Shown here piece by piece: positions 7,303 through 19,313 of a stretch of 64,000 bases of DNA. Location of the stretch: contig JAQYBD010000012.1 of assembly GCA_029338835.1 (NCBI GenBank), forward strand, positions 1-64,000, written 5' to 3'. Source of the stretch: Selenomonadaceae bacterium (GTDB lineage: Bacteria > Bacillota > Negativicutes > Selenomonadales > Selenomonadaceae). Numbering within the stretch: the stretch's first letter is position 1; each line of letters opens with the position of its first letter. A program made the position numbers and the translations under genes. A model generated the notes under the pieces. The model was not told the DNA's origin. It did no database searches and saw only the letters and a program-made list of their open reading frames with translations.

Positions 7303-8715
7303 ATGAACAGCAAATTACTGCAGCGCATCTGTTATGCGTGCGGCACGTTTGGTCATGACGTATTCTATGCCATGATCGGCACTTATTTCATGATTTTTGT
7401 CACGAGTAACTTGTTCCATTCCAATAATCCGAGCCACGATGCCTACATGATCGGCATTGTCACGACGATTATCCTCGTACTCCGTATCCTTGAACTTTTC
7501 GTCGATCCGTTCATCGGCAACCTGATTTATAAGACAAAGACGCGCTGGGGCCGCTTCAAGCCCTGGGTCATCGTCGGTGCCTTTGTCGCAGCCATCACGC
7601 TGGCCATGCTCTTTACGGACTTCGGCGGCCTGACTGCCACGAATCCGACGCTTTATCTGATCCTTTTCGCCATCATCTACTTCATCATGGATATCTTCTA
7701 CAGCGCGAAAGACGTTGCCATCTGGTCCATGATCCCGGCTCTTTCGTTTGATTCCCATGAACGCGATATCACGGCCACGATTGCCCGTATCGGTTCCGTC
7801 TTCGGTGCCAACCTCGTCACGGTCATCGTCATGCCGGTCGTCCTTTACTTCTCACTGAACCAGAACGGTGGTGCTGGTGACCCGACGGGCTGGTTTGCCT
7901 TTGCTTGCGTCGGCGGCGGCATCGCTACGCTCGGTGCCATTATCCTCGGCCTCGGCACGCACGAGCAGGAATCGGCACTGCGTGAGAACAAGACGGAGAC
8001 TTCTGCAAAAGACGTATTCAAGGTCCTGATGAAGAACGACCAGCTCATGTGGACGGCCATTGCTTATCTTGTCTATGGCATCGGCATCAACATCGTCAAC
8101 AACTTCAACCTCTACTATTTCATCTATGTCATCGGTGATGCTACGAAGTTCTCGATCCTCGGTGTCATCAATACGATCATCGGTCTCATCGCCGTTGCCC
8201 TGTTCCCGGCCATGACGGCCAAGTTCAGCCGCCGCAAGCTCTTCTTTGCCTCCATCGCCATCATGCTGGTGGCACTCCTGATTTACGCGACGTCCGGCAC
8301 GAATGTCACGATGGCCCTGATTGGTGCAGGCCTCTTTGCTCTGCCGCAGCCTCTCGTCTTCCTCGTCGTCCTCATGACGATCACGGATTCCGTCGAGTAT
8401 GGCCAGCTCAAGATCGGCCATCGCGATGAAGCTGTCTGCCTCTGTGTACGTCCGCTCGTCGATAAATTCGCTGGTGCTGTCTCGAGCGGCATCATCGGTC
8501 TTGTTGCCGTCTGGGTCGGCATGACGGGCGGTGCCTCGGCTGCCGATATCAAGCCGGATGCCCTGTTCCACTTCCAGGTTGTCATGTTCGCCGCACCGAT
8601 TGTCCTCATGATCATCGCTTCTTTCATCTATCGTGCCAAGGTTACGCTGACGGAAGCCGAGCATGCGCGCATCGTCCGCGAACTCGAAGAAAAGTGGGAA
8701 GATCTGAGCAAGTAA
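7303..8715 (+). CDS. Glycoside-pentoside-hexuronide (GPH) family sugar:cation symporter
   Basis: Inner-membrane permease of 470 residues with about 12 predicted hydrophobic helices. The early 'VDPFIGNLIYKTKTRWGRFKPW' region is the GPH/MelB-type signature: the Asp and the R-W-G-R-x-K/R-P/W loop. 'DSVEYGQLKIGHRDEAV' near residue 365 is the second conserved family motif. The ribosome-binding site AGGGAGG is 9 bases before the ATG. Located between a kinase-like gene and two galactosidases, it most likely imports alpha- and/or beta-galactosides such as melibiose, raffinose-type sugars or lactose. The exact substrate cannot be read from sequence. Confidence 0.92.
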   Translation: MNSKLLQRICYACGTFGHDVFYAMIGTYFMIFVTSNLFHSNNPSHDAYMIGIVTTIILVLRILELFVDPFIGNLIYKTKTRWGRFKPWVIVGAFVAAITLAMLFTDFGGLTATNPTLYLILFAIIYFIMDIFYSAKDVAIWSMIPALSFDSHERDITATIARIGSVFGANLVTVIVMPVVLYFSLNQNGGAGDPTGWFAFACVGGGIATLGAIILGLGTHEQESALRENKTETSAKDVFKVLMKNDQLMWTAIAYLVYGIGINIVNNFNLYYFIYVIGDATKFSILGVINTIIGLIAVALFPAMTAKFSRRKLFFASIAIMLVALLIYATSGTNVTMALIGAGLFALPQPLVFLVVLMTITDSVEYGQLKIGHRDEAVCLCVRPLVDKFAGAVSSGIIGLVAVWVGMTGGASAADIKPDALFHFQVVMFAAPIVLMIIASFIYRAKVTLTEAEHARIVRELEEKWEDLSK

Positions 8716-8778
8716 TTTGCTTTGCCCGGATATATAATCTGGATATGCATGGATAAGCTGTCCATTGACCTGGAGAGG

Positions 8779-8809
8779 AGGCCGTTGTACCATGAAGATA
8801 CAGCGGCCT
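8779..8809 (+). terminator. Intercistronic hairpin between the symporter and lacZ
   Basis: AGGCCGTTGTA pairs with TACAGCGGCCT (10 of 11 positions plus one wobble) around a 9-base loop, followed by a pyrimidine-rich TCTCTTT rather than a full T-run. It could be a partial terminator or an mRNA-stabilising hairpin that sets the transporter-to-enzyme ratio. Confidence 0.5.
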
Positions 8810-8844
8810 TCTCTTTATGTCGGTATAACAAACAGGAAATATAA

Positions 8845-12006
<3,162 letters not shown>

Positions 12007-12050
12007 AGGCTTGTCGATCTTTGTCCAGAAAGGAAAGAAAGGAAATCATC

Positions 12051-14300
12051 ATGATCCAATACGATGAAAAAACGGGCATCTTCCATCTGCGCAATGAGCA
12101 GATGAGCTATGTGCTGCAAGTGGTGCGCGGACGGTATCTCATGCATCGTTACTGGGGGAGGGCCCTGCGCACGTTCCGCGACAGCCGCCCGTCCCAGGGA
12201 ATTGACCGTGCGTTTTCGCCGCAGCCAGCAGCTTATGAGAATGAGCGGACGTTCTCGCTCGACGTGCTGCCGCAGGAATACCCGGCTTACGGCCATACGG
12301 ACTATCGCATCCCGGCCTATGAAGTGCGTCTTGAAGATGGCACGACGACGACGGAACTCTTTTACAAGAGCCATGAGATCCAGCAGGGAAAGCCAGCCCT
12401 GACTGGCCTGCCAGCTTCGTATGCGGGGGATGCCGAAGCGGAGACGCTGCTCATCCAGCTCGAGGATTCACAGGGCAAGCTGGCCGTCTGTCTCTCGTAC
12501 ACGGTTTTTGCCGAGGCGAATGTCATCGCGCGCAGCGTGCGCATCGAGAATAGTGGCACAGAGGCTCTGGATCTTTTGAATGCGGCCAGTTTTGCCCTCG
12601 ATCTGCCGGACCACGATTACGATCGCATCAATCTCTGGGGCGGCCATGCCCTGGAACGCCAGCTGGAGCGCGTGCCGCTCATGCACGGCATCGAGGAGAG
12701 CGCGAGCCGCCGCGGGGCAAGCTCACATCAGATGTCGCCGTTCCTTGCCCTGATGCGCAAAGATGCCGGAGAGACACAGGGCGATGTATATGGCTTTGCT
12801 CTCATCTGGAGTGGAGAATTCTCGTTGAAGACCGAAGTCGAGCAGTTCGGCACGACACGCGTCGTGGGCGGCATCAATCCGTTTGAGTTCCGCTGGCACC
12901 TGGAGCCCGGCGAAGTCTTCCAGACTCCGGAGGCCCTGCTCGTCTACAGCCCATCTGGCCTCAATGGCATGAGCCAGTCCTTCCATGAGGTCGTGCGCCA
13001 TCACATCGTGCGCGGCAAATATCGCGACGCTGTGCGTCCGATTCTCGTCAATAACTGGGAAGCGACGTATTTTGACTTCGACGATGAGAAGATGGACAAT
13101 CTCGCCGCCTGCGCCAAAGACCTCGGCATCGAGCTTATGGTACTCGATGACGGCTGGTTCGGCAAGCGAGAGGATGACAATTCTTCGCTCGGCGACTGGG
13201 TCGTTAATGTGGAGAAGCTCAAAGGCGGCCTGCAGGGGGTTGCTGAGAGCGCACACAAGCGCGGCCTCAAGTTCGGGCTCTGGTTTGAACCGGAAATGGT
13301 GTCGGTGGACTCAGATCTCTATCGCGCGCATCCGGACTGGGTACTCAAGGCTCCTTCGTATCCTCTGAGCTTTGGCCGTCATCAGCTCGTACTAGATCTC
13401 TCGCGCGCCGATGTCCGCGCTTATATCGTCGACTCTGTCTGCAAGATCCTTGACAACGCACCGATCGACTACGTCAAATGGGATTTCAACCGCCATCTGA
13501 CGGATGCCTTCTCGGCGAAACTGCCGCCTGAGCGTCAGGGAGAAGTGCGCACGCGTTTCGTCCTCGGCCTTTATGATGTCCTTGAGCGCATCACGCAATC
13601 GCACCCGGATATCCTCTTTGAGAGCTGCTCCGGGGGCGGCGGGCGCTTTGATGCCGGCATGCTCTATTACATGCCGCAGACCTGGACAAGTGATGATACG
13701 GATGCGATCTGCCGCCTTGCCATCCAGAGCGGCACGAGCCTTGTTTTCCCGCCAATCACGATGGGCGCGCATGTCTCTGTGACGCCGAACCATCAGGTCG
13801 GCCGTGTGACACCGATGCAGACACGTGCGTTTGCCGCCATGATGGGCTGCTATGGCTATGAGATGGACATCACGCGCATGAGCGAGGAAGAAAAGGCAGA
13901 AGTGCGCCGACACATCGCTCTCTATAAGAAAATCCGCCCGACGATGCAGCTTGGCAAGTTCTATCGCCTGCTGACGCCGTTTGCGGGCAATGGCAATGAG
14001 ACGGCCTGGGAGTTCGTGTCCAGGGACGGGCAGGAGATCGTACTCGTTTACTTCAAGACGCTCGCGACGCCGGCCACGGAACTGCGGACGCTGAAGCTCC
14101 AGCAGCTTGAGGCCGCGGCAGAATACGAAGTGGCTGCGTATTATCCGGCTCAGGGCCTTTCGCACGATGGTGCCGCCAACAAGAGCCTGAGCCTTGCCGG
14201 CCGCTCCTTCTACGGCGACGAACTCATGTACAGCGGACTTGAAGTGCCAAAAATCGACACGGACTTTGCTGCCTACATGTGGATCCTAGAACGCAAATAA
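12051..14300 (+). CDS. Alpha-galactosidase, glycoside hydrolase family 36
   Basis: Removes terminal alpha-galactose from melibiose, raffinose-type sugars or galactomannan oligomers. At 749 residues it is the usual size for GH36 group I enzymes, and it lacks a signal peptide. The nucleophile Asp is D478 in 'VKWDFNRHLT', and the acid/base Asp falls in 'WTSDDTDA' at D548. 'ESCSGGGGRFD' and 'DDGWFGKREDD' are family signatures. The ATG at 12051 is preceded by AGGAAAGAAAGGAAA. The open frame extends upstream into lacZ, but no better start is seen there. It is the last gene of the operon, 44 bases after lacZ, with a strong terminator behind it. Confidence 0.95.
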   Translation: MIQYDEKTGIFHLRNEQMSYVLQVVRGRYLMHRYWGRALRTFRDSRPSQGIDRAFSPQPAAYENERTFSLDVLPQEYPAYGHTDYRIPAYEVRLEDGTTTTELFYKSHEIQQGKPALTGLPASYAGDAEAETLLIQLEDSQGKLAVCLSYTVFAEANVIARSVRIENSGTEALDLLNAASFALDLPDHDYDRINLWGGHALERQLERVPLMHGIEESASRRGASSHQMSPFLALMRKDAGETQGDVYGFALIWSGEFSLKTEVEQFGTTRVVGGINPFEFRWHLEPGEVFQTPEALLVYSPSGLNGMSQSFHEVVRHHIVRGKYRDAVRPILVNNWEATYFDFDDEKMDNLAACAKDLGIELMVLDDGWFGKREDDNSSLGDWVVNVEKLKGGLQGVAESAHKRGLKFGLWFEPEMVSVDSDLYRAHPDWVLKAPSYPLSFGRHQLVLDLSRADVRAYIVDSVCKILDNAPIDYVKWDFNRHLTDAFSAKLPPERQGEVRTRFVLGLYDVLERITQSHPDILFESCSGGGGRFDAGMLYYMPQTWTSDDTDAICRLAIQSGTSLVFPPITMGAHVSVTPNHQVGRVTPMQTRAFAAMMGCYGYEMDITRMSEEEKAEVRRHIALYKKIRPTMQLGKFYRLLTPFAGNGNETAWEFVSRDGQEIVLVYFKTLATPATELRTLKLQQLEAAAEYEVAAYYPAQGLSHDGAANKSLSLAGRSFYGDELMYSGLEVPKIDTDFAAYMWILERK

Positions 14301-14327
14301 AAGTCCCAATCAATGGCAATGATATGC

Positions 14328-14377
14328 AACGCCCCGGAGGGGACAAGGAAGTGCCTTGTCTTATCCGGGGCGTTTTT
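14328..14377 (+). terminator. Rho-independent terminator of the galactoside operon
   Basis: AACGCCCCGGA pairs with TCCGGGGCGTT, with a second inner stem (ACAAGG / CCTTGT), and is followed by a T-run. Confidence 0.92.
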
Positions 14378-14522
14378 CGTGTGGCGGCTGGGAATATTTG
14401 TTCTAGGACGCAACATGATGCAAATGCTAGCAGGAAAAAGTTCATTTCGTGTATAATATAAGTATTATGACTTTCATGGCAGGCAGGGGACCTGCCAAAT
14501 ACAGATGTTAGGGGAATCCATC

Positions 14523-15398
14523 ATGCAGAAAATCAGAAAAGCGGTCATTCCAGCTGCGGGGTACGGTACGCGTTTCCTGCCGGCAACCAAGGCAACGCCG
14601 AAGGAGATGTTGCCCATCGTCGACAAACCGACAATCCAGTACATCGTCGAGGAGGCTCTTGCGAGCGGGATCGAGGAGATCCTCATCGTCAGCGGCCATG
14701 GCAAACGCGCCATCGAGGATCATTTTGATTCCGCACCGACGCTCGAAGCTGAACTCAAGAAGAAGGGGAAACTCGATCTCCTGAAGATGGTGCAGGATAC
14801 GGCCAACATCCGCATCCATTATATCCGGCAGCGCTACATGCGCGGCCTTGGCGACGCCATCCTCTGTGCCAAGGCGTTCATGGGCGATGAGCCCTTTGCC
14901 GTGCTGCTCGGCGATGATGTTGTTTACAGCCCGGAAAAACCGGCACTCAAGCAGCTTATCGATGTCTATGACCAGACGGGCGGCTCTGTACTCGGCTGTC
15001 AGGTCGTGCCGCCCGAGAAAGTCTCTTCTTATGGCATTGTCGCTGGGGAAAAGACGGAAAACCCGCGACTGATGCGCGTGCGCGATATGATCGAGAAGCC
15101 GAGCCTTGAGGAGGCGCCGAGCCGCATGGCTGTACTCGGCCGTTACATCATCCGTCCGGAAATCTTCCACATCCTAGAGCATACGGCACCTGGCAAGGGC
15201 GGCGAGATCCAGCTCACGGATGCGTTGAAGGAACTTGCCCGCCATCAGGCTGTTTACGCCTATGACTTTGAAGGCCGGCGCTATGATCTTGGCGATAAGC
15301 TTGGTTTCCTCAAGGCTACGGTGGAATTTGCGCTGCGTCGTGAGGACCTGGGCGAACCGTTCAAGAAATATCTCAAGGATCTCGTCGCGGGAATCTGA
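14523..15398 (+). CDS. galU: UTP--glucose-1-phosphate uridylyltransferase
   Basis: Makes UDP-glucose from UTP and glucose-1-phosphate for envelope polysaccharides and the Leloir pathway. At 291 residues it is typical. The nucleotidyltransferase signature 'AAGYGTRFLPATKATPKEM' is at the N-terminus, followed by 'VDKPTIQYIVEEA' and 'GDDVVYSPEKP'. TAGGGG lies 9 bases before the chosen ATG; an in-frame ATG at 14505 lacks such a site. A -10-like TATAAT at 14452-14457 could belong to its promoter. It is followed within 10 bases by the DUF445 pair, so these are probably co-transcribed. The link with the preceding galactose operon is functional rather than transcriptional because a terminator lies between. 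Confidence 0.95.
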   Translation: MQKIRKAVIPAAGYGTRFLPATKATPKEMLPIVDKPTIQYIVEEALASGIEEILIVSGHGKRAIEDHFDSAPTLEAELKKKGKLDLLKMVQDTANIRIHYIRQRYMRGLGDAILCAKAFMGDEPFAVLLGDDVVYSPEKPALKQLIDVYDQTGGSVLGCQVVPPEKVSSYGIVAGEKTENPRLMRVRDMIEKPSLEEAPSRMAVLGRYIIRPEIFHILEHTAPGKGGEIQLTDALKELARHQAVYAYDFEGRRYDLGDKLGFLKATVEFALRREDLGEPFKKYLKDLVAGI

Positions 15399-15408
15399 GG
15401 TGTGAAGG

Positions 15409-16647
15409 TTGCAAAAGAAAAATAAGGCAAATCTGGCTCTGGGCATCAGTGCGGCGGGGGCTCTCGGCACCTTTGCGGCAGGGGGCTCCGGCTTTGCCAT
15501 GGGACTTTTCCATCATGGCTTCCTGGCTGCGACTATCGGCGGCCTGGCCGACTGGTTCGCCGTCACGGCTCTTTTTCACAAGCCGCTCGGCATCTCATAT
15601 CGCACGGATGTCCTGCGCCGCAATCGCCAGCGGCTCATGGATGCCATCGTGACCTTTGCGAGTGAAGATCTCCTGAGTACGCAGAATATCATGAGTGTCA
15701 TCCGCACGCAGGATACGGCCGGGCTGCTCGTCGATTATCTGGAACATCGCGGCGGCCGTGCGGGCGTCGTTGAAGTGGTCGATGCCGTTGTCCTCAAGAT
15801 TGTCAATGACCTCGACAGCAAGAGCATCGCAAGAGAACTGGCACCGGCTGTGCGGGAAGGACTCGGTGGCTTGGCACTCGAGAACATCCTGCTGGAAGTC
15901 GTGCGCATGCTCGGGGAGGAACGTCATGCCAAAAGGATCCTGCACAGCATCCTGAGCATCGGCGAACAGGTGCTTGATTCGCCAGCCATGCAGCAGGTCC
16001 TGCTCGATAATATCAAGGCCCTGCGCAAGGAATATGAAGGAGAATCCGCCGGGCGCGCCTTTGTGCTTTCGGCACTTGGCCTTGACGACAAGGAACTCCT
16101 GAATATCTTCAACGAGAAGGCACGGCAGGGACTAGCGGGTCTCTTGAGCGAGCAGACGGAAAGCTATGGGCGCCTCAAGGCGGGCTTTGAGAGCCTGGCA
16201 GTGGCCTTCAGCCATGACGAATCCCTGCGGCAGGCACTGGCAGACTGGAAAGAACGCTGGCTCCAGGAAATCGACATCGAAGGTCTGCTGGAACGGTGGA
16301 TCGATACGGGACTCAAGGGAGAAAGCCCGTTCTGGCTGTCAAGCCTCCATGCCTTTGTGGAAAAGCGTATCGATGACTTTGTTGCGTCAAAAGCCTGGCA
16401 GCACCGGTTTGATAAACTTATGAAGGATTTCCTCGAAAGCGAACTCACGAAGCACCACGACCTCATCCCCGGAATCATCCGCGAACGTCTCGATGAGTTC
16501 AGCGATGATGCGCTGGTACAATTCGTGGAGGATAAAGTGCAGGACGATCTGCAGATGATCCGCATCAACGGCGCCGTTGTCGGCTCCCTTGTCGGCATGG
16601 GACTCTATCTCCTGGTCTGGGTGGCAGAAAGGGTGTGGGGTGCATGA
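15409..16647 (+). CDS. DUF445 family membrane protein (first of two)
   Basis: Membrane protein of unknown function, 412 residues. The N-terminal hydrophobic segment is followed by the DUF445 hallmark 'GGLADWFAVTALFHKPLG' near residues 44-61. The middle is long, helical and charged, and one transmembrane helix lies at the extreme C-terminus (GAVVGSLVGMGLYLLVWVA). The start is TTG at 15409 with GAGGTG six bases upstream; no ATG precedes the conserved domain. It lies 10 bases after galU and overlaps the next gene by four bases. The closing 'DLQMIRINGAVVGSLVG' has a close counterpart in the neighbour, so the two are paralogues that may form one complex. Relatives are known as YheB-type proteins, and their biochemical role is not established. 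Confidence 0.88.
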   Translation: MQKKNKANLALGISAAGALGTFAAGGSGFAMGLFHHGFLAATIGGLADWFAVTALFHKPLGISYRTDVLRRNRQRLMDAIVTFASEDLLSTQNIMSVIRTQDTAGLLVDYLEHRGGRAGVVEVVDAVVLKIVNDLDSKSIARELAPAVREGLGGLALENILLEVVRMLGEERHAKRILHSILSIGEQVLDSPAMQQVLLDNIKALRKEYEGESAGRAFVLSALGLDDKELLNIFNEKARQGLAGLLSEQTESYGRLKAGFESLAVAFSHDESLRQALADWKERWLQEIDIEGLLERWIDTGLKGESPFWLSSLHAFVEKRIDDFVASKAWQHRFDKLMKDFLESELTKHHDLIPGIIRERLDEFSDDALVQFVEDKVQDDLQMIRINGAVVGSLVGMGLYLLVWVAERVWGA

Positions 16648-17951
16648 TCGAGTATATAAAATCCTGGAACAAGGCGGATCGGGTACTGCTTTTTGCGTTC
16701 CTGCTCTTCCTGCTGGCCTTGTATCTTCATCTGCAATGGCCGGGATCTGCGGCAGCATCCGGTTTCCTGTTCTGTGCGGAAGCGGCGCTTGTGGGTGGCA
16801 TTGCCGACTGGTTTGCCGTCACGGCACTCTTCCGCAAGCCTCTGGGCTTCCCGTATCATACGGCCATATTGCCACGCCGTCGTCAAGCCTTCATCAAGGC
16901 TTCGGTGACGATGGTACAGAAAGAATTCTTCTCGCGCCGCAAGGTGTTCCATCATCTGGAACGCCTTCACCTGATGCCGATGCTCATGAAATGGCTCGGC
17001 GAGCCTGATACACGGGCGAAGGTATCGCATCATCTTTACCATTATGCGCGGAGCTTCCTGCTCCGCCAAGACAGCGAGCAGAAAGCCGCGGAATTTGCTC
17101 AACGCATCCGCGCACATCTGAGCACGATGGAACCGGAAGAACTCTTTGCCCATATCGGGCAATGGCTTCAGGCGAGCGGCCGGGACAAGGAGTTCCTGGC
17201 AAAAATCACAGCCTATCTCCGGGAGAAGGCCATGCAGCCAGGAACGGCACGAGCCATTGAGAGACTGCTGGAGCAATATGAGAGGGAAAAGGCGAAGAGT
17301 ACGCTGGCACTCTTCCTGACAGGATTGGCTGAGGCCATGGATCTCGTCAATCTGGAAGATGCAGCCAAACTCATGCAGAAGCAGCTCGTGGCGATGCTGA
17401 CGGAGCTTGGTACCAGAGACTCCGAATTGCAGCAGGATATGCTCGCACTCTTTTATGAAAAGACAGCGCTCCTCAATGCCGAACCGGAATTCCATCAGCT
17501 TGTGCATGAACTGCGCGATAATCTCGTGGCAGAACTGCCGATTGAGGAAGTCGTGAACCGGGCTGCAGCGCATATGCGTGAGCATTTTGAGGCCGATGCA
17601 GCACGTCAGGTCGATGCCGTCGAAGAACATCTGCCTGTGCTGCGCAGCCGCCTGGCAGAGATCCTTGAAGCAGAATACGACAGAGGCCTGCACCTCATGC
17701 AGGAGGATGATGAGCTTCGCCGCGTGGTGGGGCATTTCCTTTATGACCTCATTGCCCGTTCAGCTCTGCATGCCCAGACGCTGGTCGGTGTCATCGTGCG
17801 CAGTGTGCTGTCGCGCCTGACAGACGAGCAGCTCAATCATCTCGTTTACGACAAGGTGGAACCAGACCTCCTGTGGATCCGCATGAACGGCTCCATCGTT
17901 GGTGCAGGCATCGGGCTGGTGCTTTATGGCCTTTTGCAACTCCTTTCATGA
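16644..17951 (+). CDS. DUF445 family membrane protein (second of two)
   Basis: Paralogue of the preceding gene, 435 residues. An N-terminal transmembrane segment (VLLFAFLLFLLALYL) is followed by 'GGIADWFAVTALFRKPLGFP', a long helical charged middle and a C-terminal helix after 'DLLWIRMNGSIVGAGIGL'. The ATG overlaps the upstream stop as ATGA, implying translational coupling and a fixed ratio of the two proteins. GTG at 16635 is an alternative start. The function is unknown; topology suggests both termini anchor in a membrane with a large helical domain on one side. Confidence 0.87.
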   Translation: MIEYIKSWNKADRVLLFAFLLFLLALYLHLQWPGSAAASGFLFCAEAALVGGIADWFAVTALFRKPLGFPYHTAILPRRRQAFIKASVTMVQKEFFSRRKVFHHLERLHLMPMLMKWLGEPDTRAKVSHHLYHYARSFLLRQDSEQKAAEFAQRIRAHLSTMEPEELFAHIGQWLQASGRDKEFLAKITAYLREKAMQPGTARAIERLLEQYEREKAKSTLALFLTGLAEAMDLVNLEDAAKLMQKQLVAMLTELGTRDSELQQDMLALFYEKTALLNAEPEFHQLVHELRDNLVAELPIEEVVNRAAAHMREHFEADAARQVDAVEEHLPVLRSRLAEILEAEYDRGLHLMQEDDELRRVVGHFLYDLIARSALHAQTLVGVIVRSVLSRLTDEQLNHLVYDKVEPDLLWIRMNGSIVGAGIGLVLYGLLQLLS

Positions 17952-17994
17952 TATTATTTTTCAGAAGTGCAATCATGATATCTTGCAGATGTAA

Positions 17995-18150
17995 TGTACT
18001 TGTCTTACTTATGGTCTTGTAACCTCATGGGGGCGTGGAGTCAACTACCCGCGATGGAACCGCGAGCTTGAGGGAATCTTGCGACACCTCAATTTGCTTA
18101 GATAGGCCAGGCTTACTCGTCAGGCGCTTAATGGATTGACTGGCGTTCAG
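17995..18150 (+). ncRNA. Candidate structured RNA or IS200/IS605-type element end (unverified)
   Basis: The region between the convergent DUF445 and mutY genes contains no plausible protein gene but is rich in short stems. These are CGCG-N7-CGCG near 18050, TTGAGG / CCTCAA around a 13-base loop at about 18069-18093, and GCCAG / CTGGC enclosing 30 bases at about 18106-18145. Base composition is unlike a simple terminator and there is no T-run. The look is that of the 3' non-coding part of tnpB-type elements (the omega-RNA/right end) or of an independent small RNA. No tnpB or tnpA frame is present, and the element abuts the mutY stop. The assignment is by general resemblance only. Confidence 0.35.
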
Positions 18151-19235
18151 GGGAGAAAATGCTGGAATGCGGCGGGGATGCTGTAGGTCTCGGCAAGTTC
18201 CTGCGGGGAGGCCCAGACAAGCGGCTCCTTGCTCTCAGCTACGTTCCCGGAGGAGGGTGCGGCAAGGATCACCTCAAAGCCGTGCATCTGCCATTCGACA
18301 TGCGAGAAGATGTGGCGCGCGTTCGGCAGCTGATGGAGTTCCTGGACGGGAAGTCCGTGTGCATGGAGATGGGCTCGGACTTCTTCTGCCGTGAGGTGTC
18401 CTTTGAGATGCGGGAGTTCCCAGAGTCCGGCGAGCAGCCCTTTGGCCGGGCGTTTGCGCAGGGCAAACGCCTGTCCTGCGCGCAGCAGCAGCACTGTCAG
18501 GTTTTCCTGGCGGCGCTGCTTTTTCTTTTGCTTGACGGGCAGTTCCTGTTCGCAGCCTGCATCATGCGCGAGACAGAGTGAGGCGAGCGGGCAGCGGGCG
18601 CAGTGCGGCGCGCCGTGGGGCAGGCAGATGGTGGCGCCGAGATCCATGAAGGCCTGGTTGAGGTCGCCGGCTGCTTTTCCTGTGGGGTAATGGGGTGCGA
18701 GGGCGTTCTCGACGGCGCGTTTCACGGCTGCGGAAGCGATGTCCTCTCTGCAGGCGAGTACGCGCATGACGACGCGCAGGATATTGCCGTCGACTGCGGG
18801 CAGAGGGAGGCCGAAAGCGATGGAGCCGATGGCACTGGCTGTGTAGCGCCCGATGCCGGGGAGCTTCAGCAGGGCATCAAGATCTCCCGGCATCTCGCCA
18901 TGGAAGGTATCCATCAGGACGATGGCAGCTTTTTTGAGGTTGCGGGCCCGGCTGTAGTAGCCGAGTCCCTGCCAGAGCTTCATGAGCGTTTCCTCCTCGC
19001 AGGCTGCAAGAGCTGCGATGTCGGGGAGGGCCGCAAGGAAGCGGTGGTAGTAGGGGATGACGGCCGAAGCTCTTGTCTGCTGGAGCATGATTTCTGACAG
19101 CCAGGTATGGTAGGGCGTTACTTCTTCGCGCCATGGCAGTTCGCGTGCTGCCGACTGCCCCTGGTACCAGGTGAGCAGGGGCTGAGGCAGCTGACCGAGG
19201 ATTTCTGTGCGGGGAAGTGGTATGGCTTGTTTCAT
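18147..19235 (-). CDS. mutY: A/G-specific adenine glycosylase MutY
   Basis: DNA repair glycosylase that removes adenine mispaired with 8-oxoguanine. It has 362 residues from the ATG at 19235; the open frame extends further upstream but in AT-rich, non-homologous sequence. 'WLSEIMLQQTR' holds the catalytic Glu, and 'AVDGNILRV' holds the catalytic Asp after the 'LPGIGRYTASAIGSI' helix-hairpin-helix. A C-terminal NUDIX-like domain (GLLAGLWELPHLKG) reads the 8-oxoG strand. The Fe-S loop reads C-x7-C-x2-C-x5-C, one residue longer in the first spacer than the usual x6. It is a monocistronic gene on the minus strand, convergent with the DUF445 pair. Confidence 0.94.
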   Translation of the reverse strand: MKQAIPLPRTEILGQLPQPLLTWYQGQSAARELPWREEVTPYHTWLSEIMLQQTRASAVIPYYHRFLAALPDIAALAACEEETLMKLWQGLGYYSRARNLKKAAIVLMDTFHGEMPGDLDALLKLPGIGRYTASAIGSIAFGLPLPAVDGNILRVVMRVLACREDIASAAVKRAVENALAPHYPTGKAAGDLNQAFMDLGATICLPHGAPHCARCPLASLCLAHDAGCEQELPVKQKKKQRRQENLTVLLLRAGQAFALRKRPAKGLLAGLWELPHLKGHLTAEEVRAHLHAHGLPVQELHQLPNARHIFSHVEWQMHGFEVILAAPSSGNVAESKEPLVWASPQELAETYSIPAAFQHFLP

Positions 19236-19291
19236 GACGTATTTTCTATCCTTTCCAGAGGGTTTGTCTATGGTATCTGCGGTATCTCCTG

Positions 19292-19313
19292 ATTTCCATT
19301 GTAACATGGAAAT
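19292..19313. repeat. Inverted repeat in the mutY-ilvN intergenic region
   Basis: ATTTCCAT and ATGGAAAT are perfect inverted copies separated by six bases. It is 57 bases upstream of the mutY start and could be a regulator binding site. Confidence 0.5.
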
